Shown here: positions 1 through 5,200 of the stretch, piece by piece
How positions within the stretch are numbered: position 1 is the first letter of the stretch
How the letters are laid out: each line of letters opens with the position of its first letter
Assembly (NCBI GenBank): GCA_013694495.1
Contig: JACDCH010000184.1
Span: forward strand, 1-10,122
DNA length: 10,122 nt
From: Acidimicrobiia bacterium
GTDB lineage: Bacteria > Actinomycetota > Acidimicrobiia > Acidimicrobiales > JACDCH01
Reading direction: 5' to 3'
Notes under the pieces: generated by a model
Seen by the model: the letters and a program-made list of their open reading frames with translations, nothing else
Database searches by the model: none
What the model was told of the DNA's origin: nothing
Position numbers and translations under genes: made by a program

Positions 1-1
1 G

Positions 2-136
2 GCCCGCACGGGCCCCCCCGACGCCCCTGTCCCGCTGCTCGGCGCCGCCCTCGCCGCCCTTGCAATCCTCACCCGCCGGCTCACCACCCACCGCCGGTCT
101 TCTTGGCGGGGGGTCGCAGGTCCGGATCTCCGGTGA
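2..136 (+). CDS. C-terminal tail of an unidentified protein (5' end outside window)
   Basis: Reading from base 2 gives 44 residues before a TGA at 134-136. The fragment has a Pro/Ala-rich start, then a hydrophobic run (LLGAALAALAIL, residues 12-23) followed at once by arginines (TRRLTTHRR). A hydrophobic helix with a positively charged cytoplasmic end is typical of a C-terminal membrane anchor on a surface or secreted protein. No LPXTG-type motif is visible in the part present. The protein family cannot be named from 44 residues, and a chance GC-rich open frame cannot be excluded, because all frames stay open easily in this DNA. The frame is supported mainly by the sensible anchor-like ending and by a nested inverted repeat that starts right after the stop. 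Confidence 0.35.
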   Translation, partial: ARTGPPDAPVPLLGAALAALAILTRRLTTHRRSSWRGVAGPDLR

Positions 137-178
137 CTCTCGATCGGGTGTCAGCGGTTGTTCCTCGACACGCGAGAG
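137..178. terminator. Nested inverted repeat after the upstream gene (possible terminator or regulatory hairpin)
   Basis: Arms CTCTCG (137-142) and CGAGAG (173-178) enclose a second pair, GTGTC (148-152) and GACAC (167-171), with a 14-base loop. It begins on the base after the TGA of the upstream fragment and lies about 50 bases before vapB. There is no T-run after it, so it is not a classical intrinsic terminator. It could also be a regulatory site for the toxin-antitoxin operon. Confidence 0.3.
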
Positions 179-191
179 AGATCGGTGTGCG

Positions 192-229
192 TTCAACGTC
201 GGATGTCGCACATCTACTACGTTTGTCGC
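192..229 (+). promoter_or_regulatory. vapB promoter with palindromic operator candidate
   Basis: TACGTT (218-223) fits the actinobacterial -10 consensus TAnnnT and ends 6 bases before the ATG at 230, which would make the transcript leaderless. TTCAAC (192-197) is a weak -35 candidate with a rather long 20-base spacer. Between the two lies a perfect inverted repeat, GATGT-CGC-ACATC (202-214), where a repressor would block polymerase. Phd/VapB antitoxins normally repress their own operon alone or with the toxin, so this is a reasonable VapBC binding site. No binding evidence exists here. Confidence 0.45.
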
Positions 230-484
230 ATGGCCGAGGTCGCCTCGCGGGAGCTGCGAAACAACACCAGAGCGCTGCTCGACCGAGTCGAGGCCGGTGA
301 ATCGGTCACGATCACGGTCGACGGTCGTCCAGTCGCCCAGCTGGAGCCGATCTCGCGCCGTCCGCGCTGGCTTCCGCGGGATGAGTTCGTGCGCCGAGTC
401 CAGGCTCACCAAGCGGATGCGGAGCTCGCGGATGAGCTCCGCGATCTCGCGCCCGACTCGACCGACGACCTCCCCTTGACATGA
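230..484 (+). CDS. vapB: VapB antitoxin, Phd/YefM-like
   Basis: This 84-residue protein begins MAEVASRELRNNTRALLDRV and continues with GESVTITVDGRPVAQLEPI. That is the signature of the Phd/YefM fold: an N-terminal DNA-binding and dimerisation domain (about residues 1-50) in which the R-x-A-L-L-D-x-V-x-x-G-E segment and the VT-V-x-GRPVA-L strand are recognisable. The acidic C-terminal part (about 51-84) should be the flexible tail that wraps and inhibits the VapC nuclease. Upstream in-frame starts exist (ATG 203, ATG 158), but the family N-terminus and a -10-like box six bases upstream favour ATG 230. Its TGA overlaps the toxin ATG in an ATGA, giving the usual antitoxin-first, translationally coupled pair. 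It probably autoregulates through the palindrome at 202-214. Confidence 0.9.
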   Translation: MAEVASRELRNNTRALLDRVEAGESVTITVDGRPVAQLEPISRRPRWLPRDEFVRRVQAHQADAELADELRDLAPDSTDDLPLT

Positions 485-867
485 CCCGAGGTCTCGCGGA
501 CACGACGGTGTTCATCGCCCGTGAATCGGGGCGTCCACTCCACGGTGACGCAATTCCGAGTGAGGTCGGGGTGTCGGTGATCACGATCGGCGAGCTGCGC
601 GCTGGCGTCCTGGCCGCGGTCGACGTCGAGACCCGTGACCGCCGCTTGGGGACGCTCACCGGAGCGCTGGCCCTCCAACCTGTCCCGATCGATGACCGGG
701 TGTCCGAGTCGTGGGCGAGGCTCCGGTTGTTGCTACGCGACAGCAACCAGCGCATGCCGGTGAACGACTCCTGGATCGCGGCGACGGCCATGGCACTGGG
801 CGTGCCCGTGGTCACACAGGACGACGACTACGTGGACGTCGCCGGCCTCGAAGTCATCCGGGTCTGA
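481..867 (+). CDS. vapC: VapC toxin, PIN-domain ribonuclease
   Basis: A 128-residue PIN-domain protein, a normal length for VapC. The acidic residues that bind the catalytic metal ions are all present: D7 in LADTTVFIA, E38 in ITIGELRAG, D96 in VNDSWIAATA, and D114 (D116 nearby) in VVTQDDDY. VapC toxins are Mg/Mn-dependent endoribonucleases that cut specific RNAs, often tRNA or rRNA, to stop translation; the target here cannot be predicted from sequence. Translation starts inside the antitoxin stop (ATGA), so the toxin is made coupled to VapB. The active site looks intact, so the module is probably functional. The gene ends 124 bp from the end of the oppositely oriented mazF. Confidence 0.93.
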   Translation: MTRGLADTTVFIARESGRPLHGDAIPSEVGVSVITIGELRAGVLAAVDVETRDRRLGTLTGALALQPVPIDDRVSESWARLRLLLRDSNQRMPVNDSWIAATAMALGVPVVTQDDDYVDVAGLEVIRV

Positions 868-981
868 TCGTCCGAGGTCGACGAGCGACTCGCCGAAACC
901 GCATGTGCTGATCGAGCGGCATCCCGAGCAGGACGGCGAGCGGGTCGGTGTCGAGGAGGCGGCGTCCTCTCGGCGTGTCAC

Positions 982-1005
982 CCACCGCCGTTCAGCAGCC
1001 GGTGG
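982..1005. terminator. Weak hairpin between convergent vapC and mazF
   Basis: Arms CCACCG (982-987) and CGGTGG (1000-1005) with a 12-base loop overlap the mazF stop codon (992-994). It lies in the 124-bp gap (868-991) where the two toxin transcripts converge. There is no T-run on either strand. It may help bidirectional termination, but six pairs in such GC-rich DNA could be chance. Confidence 0.2.
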
Positions 1006-1297
1006 CGGCCTCGAGGATTCGGCACGCCTCGGCCTGGCGCGCTGGCGAGAGCGAGGTCACCCGTCGACGGAAGCTCGCGCGAGGGATCGTGTGGAGGTTG
1101 TCGAAGTTGGCGACGCAGTCGGTCGGGAGGCCGTCGTCGGTGGTGAGGTCGAGCTCGGACACGAGGCCCCGACGCGTTCGTGTGAGGGCAGCGACGACGA
1201 CGGCACCGATCCGATCCGCGACCGGATCGCGGGTCAAGACGAGCACGGGCCGGTCGCCGCCCGGGGTGGCGGCGAACCACACCTCACCGCGCTGCAT
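992..1297 (-). CDS. mazF: MazF/PemK-family endoribonuclease toxin
   Basis: The 101-residue protein opens MQRGEVWFAATPGGDRPVLV, the standard MazF start (RGEVW...RPVLV). It then has VVVAALTRTRRG, a SELDL strand, and DCVANFDNLHTIP, matching the family's V-N-x-D-N-L-x-T motif. R16 and T39 fall at the spacing of the catalytic Arg and Thr of Bacillus MazF (R25 and T48), so the nuclease looks active. MazF cleaves single-stranded RNA at short sequence motifs; the recognition motif cannot be read from sequence. The start at 1297 is chosen because it gives the family N-terminus. It overlaps the 3' end of the antitoxin gene by 14 bases, which implies coupled translation. A longer in-frame extension upstream only mirrors the antitoxin gene in another frame. 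Confidence 0.93.
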   Translation of the reverse strand: MQRGEVWFAATPGGDRPVLVLTRDPVADRIGAVVVAALTRTRRGLVSELDLTTDDGLPTDCVANFDNLHTIPRASFRRRVTSLSPARQAEACRILEAATGC

Positions 1298-1535
1298 CGG
1301 CCCAGTCCGACCAGTCCTCGGCAGGTCCCCAGTCGGCGATCTCGGCGAGCGCCGACTCGCCGTCCTCGAGGGGGGTCTCCTCCCAACGGACCGCGTCGTG
1401 CTCGCTCGCCAAGCGCACGAGATGACGATGGAGTGCGTCCCGGAGGAGTTCGGAGCGGTCGACGCCGAGGCGTTGCGTCCACTCCCGCACGAGCGCTGCA
1501 TCGGTGTCGTCGACCCGGAAGCTCAGCATTGTCAT
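1284..1535 (-). CDS. mazE: Ribbon-helix-helix antitoxin partner of MazF
   Basis: An 83-residue protein with an N-terminal ribbon-helix-helix DNA-binding domain of CopG/MazE type: the strand LSFRVDD (about residues 4-10), then helices DAALVREWTQRLG and RSELLRDALHRHL (to about 39). The C-terminal half is acidic and Trp-rich (EIADWGPAEDWSDWADAAR), as expected for the segment that occupies the MazF active-site groove. Two starts are close together, ATG 1535 and ATG 1529. I prefer 1535 because a -10-like TAGGAT ends six bases before it, implying a leaderless mRNA. Its start codon lies inside the left arm of a strong inverted repeat, so self-repression is likely. mazF follows with a 14-base overlap. 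mazE is used in the functional sense; the fold is RHH rather than AbrB-like as in E. coli MazE. Confidence 0.88.
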   Translation of the reverse strand: MTMLSFRVDDTDAALVREWTQRLGVDRSELLRDALHRHLVRLASEHDAVRWEETPLEDGESALAEIADWGPAEDWSDWADAAR

Positions 1536-1563
1536 ACACAGATCCTATCGTGTATGACACGAT
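1530..1563 (-). promoter_or_regulatory. mazE promoter/operator with two interleaved perfect inverted repeats
   Basis: TGTCATACAC (1530-1539) and GTGTATGACA (1550-1559) form a perfect 10-bp inverted repeat around a 10-base spacer. The spacer holds TAGGAT (minus strand, 1547 to 1542), a TAnnnT -10 box, six bases before the ATG at 1535. A second perfect repeat, ATCGTGT-atg-ACACGAT (1547-1563), shares the right arm. Bound antitoxin dimers would cover the -10 box and the start codon together. RHH antitoxins usually bind such paired half-sites cooperatively. Confidence 0.75.
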
Positions 1564-1602
1564 TGGATGCCGCCCGCACCGTCGGCTGCTGCCGAACGGG
1601 GG

Positions 1603-1608
1603 TACGGT
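1603..1608 (+). promoter_or_regulatory. Candidate -10 box for the GGDEF-ABM-B12 operon
   Basis: TACGGT in the 183-bp gap between divergent mazE and the GGDEF gene. It matches TAnnnT and the same hexamer occurs before two other genes of the window (4163 and 9210). It would give a leader of roughly 100 bases. No convincing -35 element is seen. Confidence 0.3.
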
Positions 1609-1718
1609 GGAAGAAGGACACGATCTCGACCCCTGACGTGTCGGGTCGTCCCACCGGCTCGGGAGGCAGTTGCTCCAGACCCCGGCAGCGCGACGTGCAG
1701 TGCTCGCAACGGAGGGCC

Positions 1719-2506
1719 ATGCGGCCGATCGCACCAGTCTCGGCCGCGGATGCCGCCCTCGACTCGCTCCACCAGGCGACTCGTCGTCTGCTGTGGATCG
1801 ACGCGGCCTCGGACGCCGCCGACGTCGCGCGCGACCTCATCGCCGCGCTCGGCGGATCCATCGAACCGGCACGCAGCTCGCCGCGTGACGCGATGCCGGT
1901 CGACGTCTCCTTCGGGGTGGGCGAGCCGATGGTGCCGGTGGTGGCACCGCTCAGCGTGGCCCGGATGCTCCTGGAACGGCACCTCCCCTCCTTCATGCTC
2001 GACGCCCAACGTGCCCTCGAGCTTTCCGACCGATCGGTCCGACTCGCGGAGGAAGCGTCGATCGACGCGCTGACGGGCTTGTCCAACCGGCGGATGATCG
2101 ACCGGCTCCTCGTCCGGCTCGATCCGGCGAGCACCGTGATCATGCTGGACCTCGACCACTTCAAGGCCGTGAACGACAGGCTCGGGCATCCTGAAGGCGA
2201 CCGGGTCCTCCGCTCCTTCGGCCACACGCTCGGCGCCACCGTTCGGGCCACCGACCACGCGGGGCGGTTCGGGGCGAGGAGTTCGTTGTGGTCCTCGGTC
2301 CCGGTCAAGACGCAGAGCCGTTCCTGTGCCGCCTGCGTGAAACCTGGGAGGCCGCCAGGCCGCACGAGGTCACCTTCTCGGCCGGTGTCGCGCTGGTCGG
2401 TACCGATCCCAGCGCGGCGCTGCTCGGCGCCGATCACGCCCTCTACCGGGCCAAGGCGGACGGACGCGACCGGTGGCTGTGGGCGCCGAGGACGGAGGAC
2501 TCATGA
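1719..2506 (+). pseudogene. GGDEF diguanylate cyclase, frameshifted at the GGEEF motif
   Basis: Up to residue 185 the frame encodes an N-terminal region of about 110 residues of unknown type, then a GGDEF domain: DALTGLSNRR (116-125), the metal-binding strand VIMLDLDHFKAVNDRLGH (140-157), GDRVL, and an inhibitory I-site RATD (177-180) five residues before the catalytic loop. At 2271-2274 the DNA has GGGG where one more G would give FGGEEFVVVLG. Instead the frame shifts and would run to 2642. The correct frame resumes at once (GEEFVVVLGPGQDAEPFLCRL ... DHALYRAKADGRDRWLW) and ends at TGA 2504-2506. With one base restored, the product is 262 residues and complete. The domain makes c-di-GMP from two GTP. 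A true mutation, a homopolymer sequencing error or programmed slippage could all explain it. ATG 1719 follows GGAGG with short spacing. The stop overlaps the next gene in ATGA. Confidence 0.85.
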
Positions 2507-2811
2507 CCGAGACGCCGTTCGTCGCCGTCAGCGTCCTCACGGTCCCGGCTTCCGGCCGAGAGGCGCTGGTCGCCGCCTTCGCGCGTCGGCTGGGGGCCGT
2601 CGACACCTGGCCGGGGTTCCAGGGCTTGCAGGTGTGGGCTGATCCCCGCGACGTCACCGCCCTGGTGATGGTGTCGTGGTGGGATACCGAGGCCTCGTTC
2701 ACGGCCTACATGCAGTCCGGCGACCACCGCCGGTCCCACGACCGGATCCCCGGAGGTGTCGACCGGGCGAGGCCGCGCCGGTTCCGGCGCTACGAGGTCA
2801 TCGCCCGGTGA
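2503..2811 (+). CDS. Antibiotic-monooxygenase-fold (ABM) small protein
   Basis: A 102-residue protein with the ferredoxin-like alpha/beta pattern of ABM proteins: a first strand FVAVSVLTVPASGREALVAAF, a middle section WPGFQGLQVWADPRD, a strand TALVMVSWWDTEASFTAYM, and a final basic segment ending RRYEVIAR. The family includes quinol-forming monooxygenases, heme-degrading IsdG/MhuD enzymes and proteins of unknown role. Aligned by eye with IsdG, H79 sits at the heme-ligand His, but Tyr69 replaces the catalytic Trp and Ser10 the catalytic Asn, so heme cleavage is doubtful. It starts on ATG 2503 inside the stop of the GGDEF gene and its own TGA overlaps the GTG of the cobalamin gene, so all three are translated as a unit. 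Its role there is unknown; a small-ligand or redox sensor is a guess. Confidence 0.8.
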   Translation: MTETPFVAVSVLTVPASGREALVAAFARRLGAVDTWPGFQGLQVWADPRDVTALVMVSWWDTEASFTAYMQSGDHRRSHDRIPGGVDRARPRRFRRYEVIAR

Positions 2812-3896
2812 TCGCTTCCCCGGACGCGCACGGCTCCGTCGAGCCCTACCTGGAGCGGGCGATCCGCAGCGACGACGCCGGCGCGGTCCGGTTGGTGCTC
2901 GACCTGCTCGATCACGGCGCGTCCACCGAGGCCGTCGTGGTCGACCTCCTCGCCGCTGCGCAGCGCGAGTCCGGCGATCGGTGGCTCCACGACGACTGGA
3001 CCGTCGCCGACGAGCACGTCGTCAGCGGTGTCACCCAGCGGTCGCTCGACGCCGTCGCCAACACCGTCGCCGCACCGCAACGAGCCGGTGCCGTCGTGGT
3101 CGCGTGTGCCGAAGGCGACTGGCACTCGCTCCCGGCCCAGATGTGTGCGGAGATCCTGCGCGCCCGCGGCTACGCCGTCTCGTTCCTCGGCGCATCCACC
3201 CCGGCCGAACACGTCGAGCGGTTCCTGACCCGCGAGCGGCCCGACGCGCTGGTCCTCACCTGCAGCATCCCGCTGTGCTTCTCGGGGATCGCTCGAGTCG
3301 TCACCGCGGCGCACCGCGTCGGGACGCCGGTGCTGGCCGGCGGACGGGCGCTCACGACATCGGGGCGGGCCCTGCGGCTCGGTGCCGATGCCTGGGCGCC
3401 GGACCTCGACGGCGCCGCCGCTCGGATCGACTGGTGGGTGCAACACCCACCAACGGTGGCCACCGAATCGGTCGCCCTCGATCCCGATGCGCTCCAGCTC
3501 GAACTCGACAGCACCAGCGTGGCGGCGCGGGCGTTCGACTCCATGGTCGAGTCGCGGCCGGCGATGCGTCACCTCTCGGCGTCGCAGCTGATGCGCACGA
3601 GCGAGGACCTCGCGTTCATCGTGCGATTCGTCGCCGCCGCCCGCCTCGTCGACGATCCCACCGTCCTCGACGAGTTCCTCGAGTGGCTCGGGGCGCTGCT
3701 GGTGGCCCGTGGCGTCCCGACGAGCGCCCTCGTCGCCGGCCTGGAGGCGCTCACCCCGCTCGTCCGCGAGGTCGACCCGCGCGGCGGGGAGCTGACCGCG
3801 GCCGCGGCCGAGCGTCTCCGACGCGGCGACTCGTCCCACGCCTCCGCGGGGCCCCCGGACGTCGGTTGGACCGCGTCCGTTCCACAGACGACCTGA
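2808..3896 (+). CDS. Cobalamin-binding sensor-like protein (CarH/LitR-type B12 domain, no HTH)
   Basis: A 362-residue protein. Residues about 12-88 form the helical cap of B12-binding proteins and contain W59 with E69-H70 ten residues later (SGDRWLHDDWTVADEH). This is the W-x9-EH signature known from the photoreceptor CarH, where those residues cover the upper face of adenosylcobalamin. Residues 94-208 are the Rossmann-like B12 domain: VVVACAEGDWHSLP places H106 as the lower cobalt ligand in a D-x-H-x-x-P variant of DxHxxG, then LTCSIPLCF and VLAGGRAL follow. Residues about 225-340 are all-helical (LAFIVRFVAAARLVDDPTV, FLEWLGALLVARGVPTSAL) and of unknown function. There is no MerR-type helix-turn-helix, so it is probably a signalling partner, not a repressor. 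The GTG start at 2808 overlaps the previous stop (GTGA). It may control the adjacent diguanylate cyclase. A methyl-carrier corrinoid protein is a less likely alternative. Confidence 0.88.
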   Translation: MIASPDAHGSVEPYLERAIRSDDAGAVRLVLDLLDHGASTEAVVVDLLAAAQRESGDRWLHDDWTVADEHVVSGVTQRSLDAVANTVAAPQRAGAVVVACAEGDWHSLPAQMCAEILRARGYAVSFLGASTPAEHVERFLTRERPDALVLTCSIPLCFSGIARVVTAAHRVGTPVLAGGRALTTSGRALRLGADAWAPDLDGAAARIDWWVQHPPTVATESVALDPDALQLELDSTSVAARAFDSMVESRPAMRHLSASQLMRTSEDLAFIVRFVAAARLVDDPTVLDEFLEWLGALLVARGVPTSALVAGLEALTPLVREVDPRGGELTAAAAERLRRGDSSHASAGPPDVGWTASVPQTT

Positions 3897-3922
3897 GCCT
3901 CGCAGCAGCGCCCCGAACGCGC

Positions 3923-4018
3923 GTGCTGGTCGTCGACGACGAGCCACCGGACCTGGTCCTGCTCGACAGCAGGCTGCCCGGCCTGAGCGGGCTGGCATCG
4001 GACACGTCGATGGCGTGA
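3923..4018 (+). pseudogene. Internally deleted response-regulator receiver remnant
   Basis: The frame reads VLVVDDEPPDLVLLDSRLPG and then LSGLASDTSMA before a stop, 31 residues from GTG 3923. The first eight residues are the start of a receiver domain with its acidic pocket (VVDDEP). The next segment is the region around the phosphoacceptor Asp (PDLVLLDSRLPGLSGL, D15 here). In an intact receiver these are separated by about 38 residues, and a further 60 or so should follow the second. Both are missing, so this is a relic and cannot fold as a receiver. It lies 26 bases after the cobalamin-protein stop in the same direction, suggesting that the operon once included a response regulator. A short repeat such as CCGGACCT at the join (EPDL versus PPDL) could have caused the deletion. 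Confidence 0.6.
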
Positions 4019-4078
4019 CGCCCACGGCGCTGAGGGCGAACCCGAGGCACTCGACCCGCGCGCCGGGCGCCGACCCTC

Positions 4079-4093
4079 ACCGGGAGGCCCGGT
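4079..4093. terminator. Short GC hairpin downstream of the signalling operon
   Basis: ACCGGG-agg-CCCGGT forms a 6-bp stem with a 3-base loop in the 156-bp gap between the response-regulator relic and the lipid kinase gene. No T-run follows, so it would be an atypical terminator. Nothing else recognisable was seen in 4019-4162. Confidence 0.25.
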
Positions 4094-4162
4094 CGCGCCG
4101 CCGGGCGTCGAACGCACGACGCGCAGCGGCCCACCTGCGCAGGGTGCCGGCGCCGCCGGACC

Positions 4163-4168
4163 TACGGT
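4163..4168 (+). promoter_or_regulatory. Candidate -10 box for the lipid kinase gene (leaderless)
   Basis: TACGGT ends six bases before the GTG at 4175, the spacing expected if transcription starts on the start codon. There is no purine-rich Shine-Dalgarno sequence, only a G run directly abutting the GTG. This supports GTG 4175 as the start. Confidence 0.4.
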
Positions 4169-4174
4169 TCGGGG

Positions 4175-5200
4175 GTGCGGAGGAGCCTCGTCGCCGGATC
4201 GTCCGCCACCGCGCTCGTGCTGGCGGGTCTGTGGGTCCGCAGGGTCGTGCTCCCCAAGCGGCCCGACGACGCCCCGGGTCCCCGCATCCGGCGCATCCCG
4301 GACCCCGACGCCCGGCCCGCTCCCGACGGCGACGGCGTGCGCATCGTCGTCAACCCGAGCTCGGGGCCGGTGTGGTCGCCCAACCCGGCGCCCAAGTTGC
4401 GCGCCGGGTTGCCGGCGGCCGACGTGCACGAGCTGGCCCCGGACGACGACCTGCAGTCGCTGCTGCGCGAGGAGGGCTTCGTGGCCATCGGCGCGGCCGG
4501 CGGCGACGGCACGCTCTCGGCTGCGGCGATGATCGCCGCCGATCGCGACGTCCCGTTCGTGGCCGTGCCGGCCGGGACGCTGAACCACCTCGCCCGCGAC
4601 CTCGGGCTCGACTCGGTCGACGACGCCGTGGCCGCCGTCCGAGCGGGGACGGTCACGCACATGGACCTGGCGGTGGCGGGCGACCGGTGCTTCGTGAACA
4701 CCCTCTCGTTCGGTGGCTACACGGCGCTCGTCGACCGGCGCGAGAAGCTCGAGCGCCACCTCGGCAAGTGGCCGGCGCTGCTCGTCGCCCTCGTGATCGA
4801 GCTGCACCGGATGCGCCCCCTCCCGCTCGAGGTCGACGGCCGGCGGGTCGACGTGTGGGTGGGCTGGATCGGCAACTGCGCCTATGCCCCCGACGGCTTC
4901 GGGCCGTCGTGGCGCGAGCGCCTCGACGACGGGCTGCTCGACGTCCGCCTGGTCCACACCGGGCACTTCTCCCGCATCCGCGTCATCGTCGACGTGTTCC
5001 TCGGGCGGTTGCAGCGCTGCCCCGCCTACGACGAGTGCACCCTGCCGTCGCTGACCGTGAAGTCGCTCGACGGGCCGCTGCGGCTGGCGGCCGACGGCGA
5101 GACCTACGACGGCCCGGTTGAGTTCGAGGTCACGAAGCGCCGGCGGGCCCTGCAGGTCGCCGTTCCGCCGCCCCCGCCCGAGGAGCCCTCGACTACCTGA
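4175..5200 (+). CDS. Diacylglycerol kinase-family lipid kinase
   Basis: A 341-residue protein with a hydrophobic N-terminus (residues 4-20, LVAGSSATALVLAGLWV), probably a membrane anchor or uncleaved signal, and then the DAGK catalytic fold. VRIVVNPSSGP (55-65) is the first strand and phosphate region. AIGAAGGDGTLSAAA carries the ATP-binding GGDGT motif (109-113). VPAGTLNHLARDLGL (131-145) matches the family P-x-G-T-x-N-x-x-A-R motif. The C-terminal beta domain includes GNCAYAPDGFGPSWRERLDDGLLDVRLV and LRLAADGETYDGPVEFEV, as in YegS/DgkB proteins. It should phosphorylate diacylglycerol or a related lipid at the membrane; the exact substrate is not evident. GTG 4175 is the start, supported by a -10-like box six bases upstream. 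Its 3' end overlaps convergent aceE by eight bases. Confidence 0.92.
   Translation: MRRSLVAGSSATALVLAGLWVRRVVLPKRPDDAPGPRIRRIPDPDARPAPDGDGVRIVVNPSSGPVWSPNPAPKLRAGLPAADVHELAPDDDLQSLLREEGFVAIGAAGGDGTLSAAAMIAADRDVPFVAVPAGTLNHLARDLGLDSVDDAVAAVRAGTVTHMDLAVAGDRCFVNTLSFGGYTALVDRREKLERHLGKWPALLVALVIELHRMRPLPLEVDGRRVDVWVGWIGNCAYAPDGFGPSWRERLDDGLLDVRLVHTGHFSRIRVIVDVFLGRLQRCPAYDECTLPSLTVKSLDGPLRLAADGETYDGPVEFEVTKRRRALQVAVPPPPPEEPSTT

Noticed and set aside
865..991. Minus-strand frame reading RRLLDTDPLAVLLGMPLDQH, which resembles the start of a PIN domain
   Set aside because: It is only about 40 codons, with codon use deteriorating toward the stop, no later PIN motifs and no convincing start. The resemblance is probably chance, though a toxin relic is possible.
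948..1718. The upstream in-frame extension of the GGDEF protein (about 257 extra residues)
   Set aside because: It runs antisense through mazEF and their operator. The translation is low-complexity, whereas ATG 1719 follows a GGAGG and begins plausible protein sequence.
3923..4018. Treating the short receiver-like frame as a functional single-domain response regulator
   Set aside because: With 31 residues and two conserved segments fused across a missing core, it cannot form the five-stranded receiver fold.
2790..4025. A 411-codon minus-strand frame opposite the cobalamin protein gene
   Set aside because: It is a shadow of the B12 protein with an Arg/Gly/Asp-rich composition and no recognisable domain.
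4137..4162. GC-rich repeats such as CCGGCG and CGCCGG just before the lipid kinase gene, as a hairpin
   Set aside because: The arms are separated by one base, leaving no loop. Similar GC runs are everywhere in this window.
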